Positions 1 to 6,722 of a stretch of 8,280 bases of DNA are shown in pieces. Every line of letters starts with the position of its first letter. Within the stretch, counting starts at the first letter, position 1. The DNA is from a bacterium UBA3756 (GTDB lineage: Bacteria; Bacteroidota; Bacteroidia; Bacteroidales; Bacteroidaceae): positions 1 through 8,280 of the forward strand of contig DFGG01000027.1 of NCBI GenBank assembly GCA_002371695.1, read 5' to 3'. The notes under the pieces were generated by a model that saw only the letters and a list, made by a program, of their open reading frames with translations, searched no databases and had not been told where the DNA came from. Position numbers and translations under genes: made by a program.

Positions 1-125
1 TGGAGCAGAAAGAAGCCTCTTTACGGCTACCATGAAAATGCCGCTTGGCAGCAACTACAGAGGGGCGAACTGCGTTCGCTCGGCCTGAAAGGACGCTTTG
101 CCAGCAAAGAATCTTCCAAAATCGC
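1..125. other. Upstream sequence with two small hairpins, possibly a repeated intergenic element
   Basis: No convincing gene was found here. Two inverted repeats are visible: GCGAAC/GTTCGC around a TGC loop at 65-79, and CTTTGC/GCAAAG around a two-base loop at 96-109. On the + strand, frame 1 is open from base 1 to a TGA at 184-186 that overlaps the pectate lyase ATG, so this could be the last 61 codons of an upstream gene. Against that, the predicted pectate lyase promoter lies inside the frame, the translation has no recognisable domain, and its codons after about base 120 are AT-rich promoter-like sequence. From memory, similar sequence recurs upstream of genes in Prevotella genomes, which would make it an intergenic repeat, but this was not checked. 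Confidence 0.35.
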
Positions 126-156
126 TTTCGTATGTCAGCTTTATTTTGTAATTTTG
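126..156 (+). promoter_or_regulatory. Bacteroidetes-type promoter of the pectate lyase gene
   Basis: A perfect match to the Bacteroidetes -7 box TAnnTTTG (TAATTTTG) lies at 149-156. Nineteen bases upstream is TTTC at 126-129, one mismatch from the -33 consensus TTTG and at the usual spacing. The -7 box ends 26 bases before the ATG at 183, which fits a short leader of roughly 20 bases. The match is direct; use of the promoter is inferred. Confidence 0.65.
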
Positions 157-182
157 CAGCGAACTAACCCCAAAAGTACAAC

Positions 183-1841
183 ATGAGACTAAGAAACATT
201 TTAAGTATGATACTTCTGTTGGCAGCAGCAACAGTATCGTCAGCAGAGGAGAAGACGCCCGCCTTCCCCGGTGCCGAAGGCTTCGGCATGTACACAACAG
301 GCGGCCGCGGAGGCAAGGTATACCACGTGACAACCCTCGAAGATGGCACCCAGGAAGGCACCTTCCGCTGGGCCTGCAACCAGAGCGGAGCAAGAACCAT
401 CGTGTTCGACGTCAGCGGCACCATCTTCCTCAAGTCGGAACTGAAGATCAAGAACGGCAACGTCACCATCGCCGGGCAGACGGCCCCTGGCGACGGCATC
501 TGCATCGCCGACTATCCCTTCGTCATCGCCTGCAAGAATATCATCATCAGGTATATGCGTTTCCGACTGGGCAACCGCGAGGTGGCTCACCACGAGGGCG
601 ACGGCTTGGGCGGCATGGACTCGGAGAACATCATCATCGACCACTGCTCCGTCAGTTGGAGCGTGGATGAGTGCCTCTCCGTCTATGGTTCAAAGAATCT
701 CACCGTACAGTGGTGCATCGTCAGCCAAAGCCTCAACAACGCAGGCCACTCCAAAGGCTCCCACGGCTACGGCGGCAACTGGGGCGGCAGCGGTGCCTCG
801 TATCACCACAACCTGATGGCCCACCACATCTCGCGAACGCCACGACTCGGCCCACGCCCCAGCACCCAGACCGACGAAAGGATGGACATGCGCAACAACG
901 TTGTCTACAACTGGATAGACAACGGCTGCTATGGCGGTGAGGGCATGAATGTGAACATCGTGAACAACTACTACAAGCCGGGGCCCGACACCAAATCCGG
1001 TGCCAAAGGCATGCGCATCGCATCGCCAGGCATCCGCACCACAAGCTATACCCACCACGACACAGAAAAGCCCAATCAATGGGACGTGATGTGGCACGTA
1101 TGGGGAAAATACTATGTCAGCGGCAATGTGAATACAAAATATAGCCAGGTGACCGATGACAACTGGACCTACGGCATCTACAACCAGATAGACAACTCGA
1201 AGGTGGACAACACCTTCACCGACGTGACAAAGGACACGATGCGCATCGACACCCCCATAGCCTATGAAACCGTGACCACGCACAGTGCCGAAGTAGCCTT
1301 CGAGCAAGTACTAGCCTGTGCCGGTGCCTCGCTCCATCGCGATGCACTGGACGAGACCATCATCATGGATGCCCTCAACGGCGAGACCACCTACACCGGC
1401 AAGGGCTGCAGCCGAGGCATCATCAACTCGCAGGACGACCTGAGACCTGAAGGAGCCGCTGACGACTGGAGTGCCTGGCCGGAACTGAAGAGCGAAGCGG
1501 CACCAGCTGATACCGATGGCGACGGCATGCCCGACGAATGGGAAACGGCCCGCGGCCTGAACCCCAACGATGCGGCCGACGGCAACCAGCTACTACAGGC
1601 CGACGGCGGCACGGAGCGATACACGGCTCTCGAAGTCTATCTGGCAGAACTCGTCTCCAAGATTACCGCTGTACAGAATATGCGCGGCATCCAGATGAGC
1701 GGTCAGCAGACCACGGCCATACGCATCCCCTTCCGGGCACAGGCAGACGACAAGATATATACCCTCAGCGGCACTCAGGTTGAGGGGGAGCCCGCCAGAG
1801 GTATATACATCAAGAACGGTCAGAAGGTCATCGTCAACTGA
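183..1841 (+). CDS. Secreted pectate lyase, polysaccharide lyase family 1
   Basis: This 552-residue protein should cleave polygalacturonate (the pectin backbone) by calcium-dependent beta-elimination, outside the cytoplasm. Residues 1-21 form a Sec signal peptide with a hydrophobic core and a likely cut after SSA; there is no lipobox. The lyase domain starts at FPGAEGFG (28-35) and continues through GRGGKVYHVT (41-50), RTIVFDVSGTI (71-81), TIAGQTAPGDG (95-105), the beta-helix stretch DSENIIIDHCSVSWSVDE (146-163) and SYHHNLMAHHISRTPRLG (206-223). The Arg in SRTPRLG (R218) is at the position of the family's catalytic arginine. DTDGDGMPDEWE (443-454) is a calcium-binding loop of a type common after Bacteroidetes PL1 domains. 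The last 30 residues (IYTLSG then GIYIKNGQKVIVN) resemble a Bacteroidetes C-terminal tail. The ATG at 183 places the signal peptide at the N-terminus. No SusC/SusD partner is in the window, so membership in a polysaccharide utilisation locus cannot be judged. Confidence 0.93.
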   Translation: MRLRNILSMILLLAAATVSSAEEKTPAFPGAEGFGMYTTGGRGGKVYHVTTLEDGTQEGTFRWACNQSGARTIVFDVSGTIFLKSELKIKNGNVTIAGQTAPGDGICIADYPFVIACKNIIIRYMRFRLGNREVAHHEGDGLGGMDSENIIIDHCSVSWSVDECLSVYGSKNLTVQWCIVSQSLNNAGHSKGSHGYGGNWGGSGASYHHNLMAHHISRTPRLGPRPSTQTDERMDMRNNVVYNWIDNGCYGGEGMNVNIVNNYYKPGPDTKSGAKGMRIASPGIRTTSYTHHDTEKPNQWDVMWHVWGKYYVSGNVNTKYSQVTDDNWTYGIYNQIDNSKVDNTFTDVTKDTMRIDTPIAYETVTTHSAEVAFEQVLACAGASLHRDALDETIIMDALNGETTYTGKGCSRGIINSQDDLRPEGAADDWSAWPELKSEAAPADTDGDGMPDEWETARGLNPNDAADGNQLLQADGGTERYTALEVYLAELVSKITAVQNMRGIQMSGQQTTAIRIPFRAQADDKIYTLSGTQVEGEPARGIYIKNGQKVIVN

Positions 1842-3257
1842 CTATACCTCCTCGAACCCGTCGGGATGGCGCTTCAGCTGTTCGATGAAATCGCTGATCT
1901 TATGCAACTCGCGGGTGATGCGGATGCTCTGCGGACAATGGGGCTCACACTGGTGGCAGCCGATGCAGTGGTCTGGCTGCCGCTCCCGTGGGACGACACG
2001 GTCGAGGCCCACAAGATACTGCCTGCGGTGCTTGCGATACTCCGGGTCGCCTACGGTATAAGGCAGTGACCCTTCATTCTTGCACTTATTATAATGTATG
2101 AAGATGGCGGGAATATCGATGCCATAGGGACAAGGCATGCAGTACTTACAATCATTGCAAGGAATATTCTCCAGCCCGAAGATCTTCCGGGCGATATCCT
2201 CATGCAGATATTCCTGCTCATCCTCTGTCAGAGGCTTCAGCGGACAGTAGGACAGCAGATTATCCTTCAGATGCTCCATATAGGTCATGCCACTGAGCAC
2301 GGTGAGCACACCCTCAGGCGTACCAGCATAGCGGAAGGCCCACGAAGCGACCGACTTCTCAGGGGCATGGCTCTTCAGTTCTGCCACGAGATACTGCGGC
2401 AGGTTAGCCAGGCGTCCCCCCAGAAGGGGCTCCATGATGACAGCAGGAATGCCCCGCTTGTGGAGTTCATCGTAGAGATAGTGCGCATCGACGTTGCGGT
2501 TGCTGATCTCGTTGGCGAAGTCCCAGTCGAGGTAGTTCAGCTCTATCTGGCAGAAGTCCCAGTGATACTTCTCATGCGTGGCGAGCACCTGGTCGAACAC
2601 GTCCTTCAGACCATGGAAGGAGAATCCGAGGTTGCGGATACGTCCAGCCTCACGCTCCTTCATCAGGAAGTCCATCATGCCGTTGTCGACATAACGCTTC
2701 ACAAATTCGTCCCAGTTTCCACCGACACTATGGAGCAGGTAGTAGTCGATATAGTCCACCTGCAGCTCCTTCATCGAATTGTGGTACATCTCAATCGCCT
2801 TCTCCCGCTTATGGTAGTCGGGATTGAAGTTGGAGAGTTTCGTAGCCACGAAATACTTATCGCGGGGATGGCGGTGCAGGGCGATGCCCGTGCAGTGCTC
2901 CGACTTACCCTGACAATAGACGGGTGACGTATCGAAGTAGTTCAGGCCGTGCTCAATGGCATAGTCCACCTGCTTGTTGATCATCTCCTGGTCGTACTCC
3001 TCAGAGTCAACCTTTGTCGGCAGTCGCATCATGCCGTAGCCGAGGAGCGACACCTTCTCCTTCGTCTTGGGATTCTCACGATAGGTCATCTTGCCCACAG
3101 GGGGCTCCACCTGATTCTGATATTCATCGGCAGCCTGCAGCTCGGCCTTGTCGGGTTGCTTGCAGCCAGCCAGCGTGGCAGCGGCAGTCACTGTTCCTGC
3201 CCCAAAGAGCTTCAGGAACCCACGTCGGGAAATATTTTTGTCGTTAGAAGTATTCAT
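1842..3257 (-). CDS. Tat-exported lipoprotein: aldo/keto reductase with two [4Fe-4S] motifs
   Basis: A 471-residue protein combining an export signal, an aldo/keto reductase barrel and a C-terminal ferredoxin part. The N-terminus has a twin-arginine motif SRRGFLK (10-16), a hydrophobic stretch and a lipobox LAGC with Cys32, so a Tat-exported lipoprotein on the outer side of the inner membrane is predicted. The barrel keeps the whole catalytic tetrad: D109 (YFDTSPVY), Y114, K140 (VATK) and H176 (LLHS). The C-terminus has CNDCKYCMPCP (367-377) and CIGCHQCEPHCP (431-442), each fitting one [4Fe-4S] cluster. The substrate is unknown. The ATG at 3257 was chosen because it puts the Tat signal at the N-terminus; a TTG at 3281 would add eight residues without benefit. 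It follows the polyferredoxin gene by 28 bases and is probably last in the tatA operon. Cytoplasmic iron-sulfur aldo/keto reductases share the architecture; the export signal and the neighbours are the special points. Confidence 0.9.
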   Translation of the reverse strand: MNTSNDKNISRRGFLKLFGAGTVTAAATLAGCKQPDKAELQAADEYQNQVEPPVGKMTYRENPKTKEKVSLLGYGMMRLPTKVDSEEYDQEMINKQVDYAIEHGLNYFDTSPVYCQGKSEHCTGIALHRHPRDKYFVATKLSNFNPDYHKREKAIEMYHNSMKELQVDYIDYYLLHSVGGNWDEFVKRYVDNGMMDFLMKEREAGRIRNLGFSFHGLKDVFDQVLATHEKYHWDFCQIELNYLDWDFANEISNRNVDAHYLYDELHKRGIPAVIMEPLLGGRLANLPQYLVAELKSHAPEKSVASWAFRYAGTPEGVLTVLSGMTYMEHLKDNLLSYCPLKPLTEDEQEYLHEDIARKIFGLENIPCNDCKYCMPCPYGIDIPAIFIHYNKCKNEGSLPYTVGDPEYRKHRRQYLVGLDRVVPRERQPDHCIGCHQCEPHCPQSIRITRELHKISDFIEQLKRHPDGFEEV

Positions 3258-3285
3258 CTGTAAAAGGTAAGCTATAAACAATAAA

Positions 3286-4815
3286 CTAAATCATCTTGTG
3301 TACCTCATGCCCCTCGACATAGATAGCCGAGAAGGGACGTGACGGACAGACATACTCACAGGCACCGCAGCCGATGCAGGCGTTCTCATTGACGGCAGGC
3401 ACCTGGGGCGAGTTCTCGTCCTCGGGGTCAGACGGCACCATCTCGATGGCTCCGGCAGGGCAGTGGCGGGCACAGTTGCCGCACTCCACTTCGTCGGTGA
3501 GCACCACGCAGTTCTTCTTGATCCATACGGCATGGCCAATCTGAACAGACGACTTCTCGATATTGTCGAGCGGCTTGATGGCACCGGCAGGACAGACATC
3601 GGAGCAGCGCGTACACTCCGGACGGCAGTAGCCACGCTCATACGACATGACAGGCTGCATCAGGTGCATCAGGTCGGTAGAAGGTCGGAGCACGTTGTTG
3701 GGGCACTCGGAGACACAGAGCTGACATCCCGTACAGTGTTTCGACAGGTTCGATATTGAGAGCGAGCCCGGCGGGGTCAGCGGCGTCTGCCGTGCCGGAG
3801 CCACCTTGTCTTCTATCTCGGCGAGGCCGCCATCCATCAACTTCTCTTTCTTCTGGGCCATGGCAGCGGTGGATACAAGGGCCGAAGCCAGGAGGAAGGA
3901 GCGCTTGGAGGCGTCGGGGGGAGTGGAGGGGGCGGAGGGGGCGGATTTTCCGGATTGGCCGGAGTTTCCGGAATTTCCGGATTGGGCGGGATTCCCGGAT
4001 TTTGCGGGATAGCCGGAATAGGATAGCGCGCCGAACTTGCAGCTGTCGATACAATTGCCGCAGACCACGCAGCGGCTATAGTCGACGGTATGTGTCTTGT
4101 AGTCGATACAGGAAGCCTTACAATTCTTCGAGCACATCGAACAGTTCTTACACTTGTCAGCATCGAAGCGTACCTTCAGCCACGAAAAGCGTGCCAGGAA
4201 GGACAGCGTCGTACCCACCGGACAGATGGTGTTGCAATAGGTGCGACCGCCTCGCCAAGCCAGGATGAAGAGCACCACCAGCGTGACAGCAGCGATGATG
4301 AACACAGGCAGCGAGCGCATCCAGACGTCGACACTGTAGAAGGCATAACTGTCAGACCGTTCTGCCAGGGTGGCCAACACGTTATTGCCAAGCATCCACA
4401 AAGGCTGGAACAGCATCGTCGCGATGCGTCCGAAGGCGCTGTAGGGAGCCAACAGCTGTACGATGGAGCCGATGCCGGCCACCAAGGCCACCACCATCAA
4501 GGCCAGCATCGCATAACGCAGCCAGGCAATCTGCTTGGAATAAGAATACTTGTTCGATTTACGCCGCAGTCGGGCCATCACATCCTGAAGTACACCCAGT
4601 GGACAGATCACCGAGCAATAGATACGCCCGAAGATGAGCGTCAGCACAACGAGCACCACGATGACCACCACGTTGAGGGCCATCACTGCCGGCAGAAACT
4701 GAATCTTGCTGAGCCAGCCGAGCCACGTGTGGAGTGTCCCCGTGAAGTCGAGGAAAAGCAGTGTTATCGGGACGAAGAACACCGCTGCAAGTGTGGTTCT
4801 GATTTTACGTAACAT
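3286..4815 (-). CDS. Membrane polyferredoxin, NapH-like part fused to a NapG-like ferredoxin part
   Basis: A 509-residue iron-sulfur membrane protein, probably passing electrons from quinol to a periplasmic acceptor. The first half resembles NapH/MauN/YccM: hydrophobic helices near 8-25, 43-63, 99-124 and 168-188, two CxxxCP motifs (YCSVICP 66-72; YCNTICP 193-199), then a ferredoxin with CKNCSMCSKNC (222-232) and CVVCGNCIDSC (249-259). Residues 267-300 are a Ser/Gly/Asn/Pro repeat linker. Residues 303-320 (SKRSFLLASALVSTAAMA) look like an internal Tat or anchor signal. The second half resembles NapG, with CTGCQLCVSECP (361-372), CRPECTRCSDVCP (397-409), a C436/C445/C448/C452 set and CIGCGACEYVCP (480-491), so about four clusters. 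The gene starts 18 bases after the tatC stop. The donor and acceptor are inferred from NapGH, where quinol is oxidised; no nitrate reductase gene is present here, so a role in nitrate reduction is not supported. Confidence 0.88.
   Translation of the reverse strand: MLRKIRTTLAAVFFVPITLLFLDFTGTLHTWLGWLSKIQFLPAVMALNVVVIVVLVVLTLIFGRIYCSVICPLGVLQDVMARLRRKSNKYSYSKQIAWLRYAMLALMVVALVAGIGSIVQLLAPYSAFGRIATMLFQPLWMLGNNVLATLAERSDSYAFYSVDVWMRSLPVFIIAAVTLVVLFILAWRGGRTYCNTICPVGTTLSFLARFSWLKVRFDADKCKNCSMCSKNCKASCIDYKTHTVDYSRCVVCGNCIDSCKFGALSYSGYPAKSGNPAQSGNSGNSGQSGKSAPSAPSTPPDASKRSFLLASALVSTAAMAQKKEKLMDGGLAEIEDKVAPARQTPLTPPGSLSISNLSKHCTGCQLCVSECPNNVLRPSTDLMHLMQPVMSYERGYCRPECTRCSDVCPAGAIKPLDNIEKSSVQIGHAVWIKKNCVVLTDEVECGNCARHCPAGAIEMVPSDPEDENSPQVPAVNENACIGCGACEYVCPSRPFSAIYVEGHEVHKMI
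3916..4017 (-). repeat. In-frame tandem repeat (about 9 bp) encoding a Ser/Gly/Pro linker
   Basis: Inside the polyferredoxin gene, the coding strand carries degenerate copies of TCCGGAAAN. At 3919-3981 seven consecutive 9-base units encode the tripeptides SGN, SGN, SGQ, SGK, SAP, SAP and STP; looser copies with inserted Pro codons extend to 4017. The left end contains a run of six C on the coding strand (3916-3921), and the + strand has three runs of five or six G in 26 bases. The repeat sits exactly between the two ferredoxin halves, so the product is a flexible linker. Confidence 0.8.
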
Positions 4816-4833
4816 ATCTGAAAGAGTATTTGT

Positions 4834-5583
4834 TTAATTAGTCAATTTTACTATCCAGATGCTCAGCTCGTAGAGCAGCCATATCGGCAGAGCCACTACG
4901 AAGAGCGTGAAGGCATCGGTGGTGGGCGTGATGATGGCCGAAACCACCAGTATCGCCACGACGGCATGCTTGCGCCATGTCTGCATCAGCGGAGCACTGA
5001 TGAGCCCCATCTTGCCCAATATCCAGCTGACCACTGGCAGCTCGAAGACGATACCCATCACGAGCGTCATCGTCAGCAGCGTATCCACATACGACTGCAG
5101 GGTCAGCATATTCGCCACATCCTCGCTCACCTGATAGGTTCCCAGAAACTTCACCGTCAGGGGGAAGATCAGGAAATAGTTGAGCAGTGCGCCAAGCAGA
5201 AACATCGTGTATCCGCTCGAAACAAGTAGGGTGGCATAGTGTCGTTCGTTGTCGTAGAGTGCCGGAGACACAAAACGGAACAGTTGATATATAATATAAG
5301 GTGAGACCAGTAGCAGTCCTGCGCACATCGCCGTCTTGACGTGGATCATAAACTGCTCCGTCAGCCCCGTGTTCATCAGGTGAATGGAGAAAGGCTCAAC
5401 GCCCATCAGCCTATAAGTAATGAAATCGCCCGTCCGGGGAGCCAGCACCACGCTGAAGAGTTGCTCTTTCAGGCAGAAGGCCGCCACGGCACCCAGCATC
5501 GTGACCACGAGGATGCGGATGATGACCTTCCGGAGCTCGTCGAGATGGTCCCAGAAGGTCATGCCGGAACCGGAGTCACTCAT
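4834..5583 (-). CDS. tatC: TatC, core subunit of the twin-arginine translocase
   Basis: TatC is the polytopic inner-membrane receptor that binds the twin-arginine motif of folded proteins. The 249 residues match the family's usual length and give six hydrophobic segments. Hallmarks are visible in order: the N-terminal WDHLDELRK (11-19, with E16), [11 protein letters not shown] (104-114, E113), GIVFELPV (177-184, E181) and ITPTTDAFT (218-226, D223), which correspond to conserved acidic positions in characterised TatC proteins. The reading frame begins inside the tail of tatA, an overlap of 8 bases that suggests coupled translation. It lies directly upstream of two iron-sulfur protein genes with Tat-like signals. 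ATG at 5583 is the chosen start; an internal Met8 would also leave the domain intact. Confidence 0.96.
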   Translation of the reverse strand: MSDSGSGMTFWDHLDELRKVIIRILVVTMLGAVAAFCLKEQLFSVVLAPRTGDFITYRLMGVEPFSIHLMNTGLTEQFMIHVKTAMCAGLLLVSPYIIYQLFRFVSPALYDNERHYATLLVSSGYTMFLLGALLNYFLIFPLTVKFLGTYQVSEDVANMLTLQSYVDTLLTMTLVMGIVFELPVVSWILGKMGLISAPLMQTWRKHAVVAILVVSAIITPTTDAFTLFVVALPIWLLYELSIWIVKLTN

Positions 5584-5749
5584 CCTTCTTCTCGTCCTTC
5601 GTGATGTCCGTCACCTCATTCATCCCTTCCTTGAAACTCTTCACGCCCTTGCCCAGGCCTTTCATCAGTTCAGGGATCTTCTTGCCGCCGAACAGCAGCA
5701 GAACAATCAGGGCGATAATCAGTATTTCCTGCAATCCTAGTCCAAACAT
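5576..5749 (-). CDS. tatA: TatA/E-type subunit of the twin-arginine translocase
   Basis: A 57-residue protein with the standard TatA layout: a short periplasmic N-terminus, one membrane helix (about 5-20, [19 protein letters not shown] region), the FGGKKIPEL hinge (20-28), an amphipathic helix ([16 protein letters not shown], 31-46) and a charged tail ending KDEKKDE. TatA assembles into the pore or membrane-thinning element recruited by TatC. The ATG at 5749 gives the family-typical MFGLGLQE start; a TTG at 5776 would add nine non-conserved residues and would begin inside the promoter -7 box. No tatB is present, which agrees with two-component TatAC systems in Bacteroidetes. It is the first gene of the predicted four-gene tatA operon. 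Confidence 0.95.
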   Translation of the reverse strand: MFGLGLQEILIIALIVLLLFGGKKIPELMKGLGKGVKSFKEGMNEVTDITKDEKKDE

Positions 5750-5773
5750 CTTATCAAGCGTTAAATTAATGTG

Positions 5774-5781
5774 CAAATTTA
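5774..5781 (-). promoter_or_regulatory. Promoter -7 box in front of tatA
   Basis: Read on the - strand, TAAATTTG is a perfect TAnnTTTG match ending 24 bases before the tatA ATG. No TTTG is found at the expected -33 spacing, so the upstream half is weak. It lies in the 79-base AT-rich gap between the ComEA-like gene and tatA, which marks the most likely start of a separate transcript. A weak ATCAT/ATGAT hairpin in the same gap is too short to call a terminator. Confidence 0.55.
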
Positions 5782-5828
5782 CTAAATAAATCCCGAAACC
5801 TCATCATTTTCTATGATTTATTAACAAA

Positions 5829-6722
5829 TTAGTACTCTACATAGGGGAGTAGCCGATCGATGACCTCCTGCGGGAAATCTTTCGAGAGCCGAAGATCGTA
5901 CAGGCTCTTGATGGGGCCGTGGAGGCGTCGATAGTCTGTAATGGCCTTAGCACGATAGAAATTGATATAGGGATGCCGACGCAATTCATTCAGCGAAAGC
6001 TGGTTGATGTTCAGCTTGCGTAACTGTTCGTCATCAGGGATAATGAAAAAGTGGAGCGCTGACTCGGGAAAGTTTTCTATCTCCATTAGCTGATGAATGC
6101 TATAAAAACCACCAAGCCGCTTTCGATAATCCACTATCTTTGATGCAAAATATGAGCCTATTCCAGGAACTTTTCGAAGTTGAAACGTGTCTGACTTATT
6201 TAGCGAAATGCGCTCTAACGGCTGCAACTTTATCGGATACCTGACAGTGTCGCGATTTTCTATAGGTTCATAAGCATATAGCTGATTATCGTTGGCTGGC
6301 AAATAGTCTGGAGATATTCTGATGAAAGGCTTCAATTCCTGATACTGTTTACGTGAGAGGCCATACAACCGTGCAAAATCTTCCGGTCTGGTATAAACAC
6401 CTCCAGCAGCGCGATATTTATAGATATTCCTAACTTGCCAAGGCTGCAGGCCTAGCCGAAGCAGCTGAGAACTGTCAGCGATATTTGGGTCAAAATTAAA
6501 ACGTTCTACTTTCCTAGGCTTGACATAATAGCCTATATTTTCACGCACCCGATAATCATTAGATTCCAAAGTAAGAGAGTCTACCGCAGTCAACGGATTG
6601 GTCTGCTGTTCGTTGCCTGAGAGGAAGATGACCAGCAGCGCCACCAGGATGACACAAAGTAACGTCAGTATCACCTTGCGGTCTGACTTCCTCAGATAAA
6701 AGAACTCACGGAAGAAACTCAT
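5829..6722 (-). CDS. ComEA-like membrane-anchored helix-hairpin-helix protein
   Basis: A 297-residue protein with one N-terminal membrane helix (about 16-34, VILTLLCVILVALLVIFL) preceded by basic residues, so the rest probably lies in the periplasm. Three helix-hairpin-helix units of the ComEA type follow: FNFDPN...LYGL (75-122), ISLNKSDTFQLRKVPGIG...LMEI (172-215) and LNINQLSLNELRRHPYI...DLRL (237-279). The second has the full PGIG hairpin; the others are degenerate. ComEA proteins bind double-stranded DNA during uptake, but a DNA-uptake role here is only inferred from the family. The ATG at 6722 overlaps the TGA of the upstream symporter (ATGA), implying translational coupling. The middle of the gene is clearly more AT-rich than its neighbours. 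An earlier in-frame start at 6869 lies inside the symporter and was not used. Confidence 0.88.
   Translation of the reverse strand: MSFFREFFYLRKSDRKVILTLLCVILVALLVIFLSGNEQQTNPLTAVDSLTLESNDYRVRENIGYYVKPRKVERFNFDPNIADSSQLLRLGLQPWQVRNIYKYRAAGGVYTRPEDFARLYGLSRKQYQELKPFIRISPDYLPANDNQLYAYEPIENRDTVRYPIKLQPLERISLNKSDTFQLRKVPGIGSYFASKIVDYRKRLGGFYSIHQLMEIENFPESALHFFIIPDDEQLRKLNINQLSLNELRRHPYINFYRAKAITDYRRLHGPIKSLYDLRLSKDFPQEVIDRLLPYVEY

Noticed and set aside
690..1307. A 205-codon open frame on the - strand inside the pectate lyase gene
   Set aside because: The + strand product carries PL1 motifs across this whole region; the antisense frame shows only composition-driven Val/Gly/His richness.
2094..2927. 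A 277-codon open frame on the + strand, antisense to the reductase gene
   Set aside because: It is fully covered by the reductase, which has clear motifs throughout; the antisense product has no recognisable domain and is the usual by-product of GC-biased codons.
3258..3281. Upstream TTG start for the reductase
   Set aside because: It would put eight extra residues ahead of a well-placed Tat signal; the ATG at 3257 is the better start.
3916..3944. G-quadruplex as a regulatory element
   Set aside because: There are only three runs of five or more G plus short GG pairs, and the G-rich strand is the template strand; base composition of the Pro/Ser repeat explains it.
3916..4017. CRISPR array
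   Set aside because: The units are 9 bases, in frame and without spacers; this is a coding tandem repeat.
4090..4812. A 240-codon open frame on the + strand, antisense to the polyferredoxin gene
   Set aside because: The translation is rich in His, Gln and Arg with no domain, and the opposite strand encodes a clear iron-sulfur membrane protein.
3286..4815. Periplasmic nitrate reductase (nap) cluster
   Set aside because: The polyferredoxin resembles NapH and NapG, but no napA, napB or napD-like gene is present in the window.
5798..5828. Rho-independent terminator after the ComEA-like gene
   Set aside because: The only hairpin is about five base pairs of A/T with no following T tract of note.
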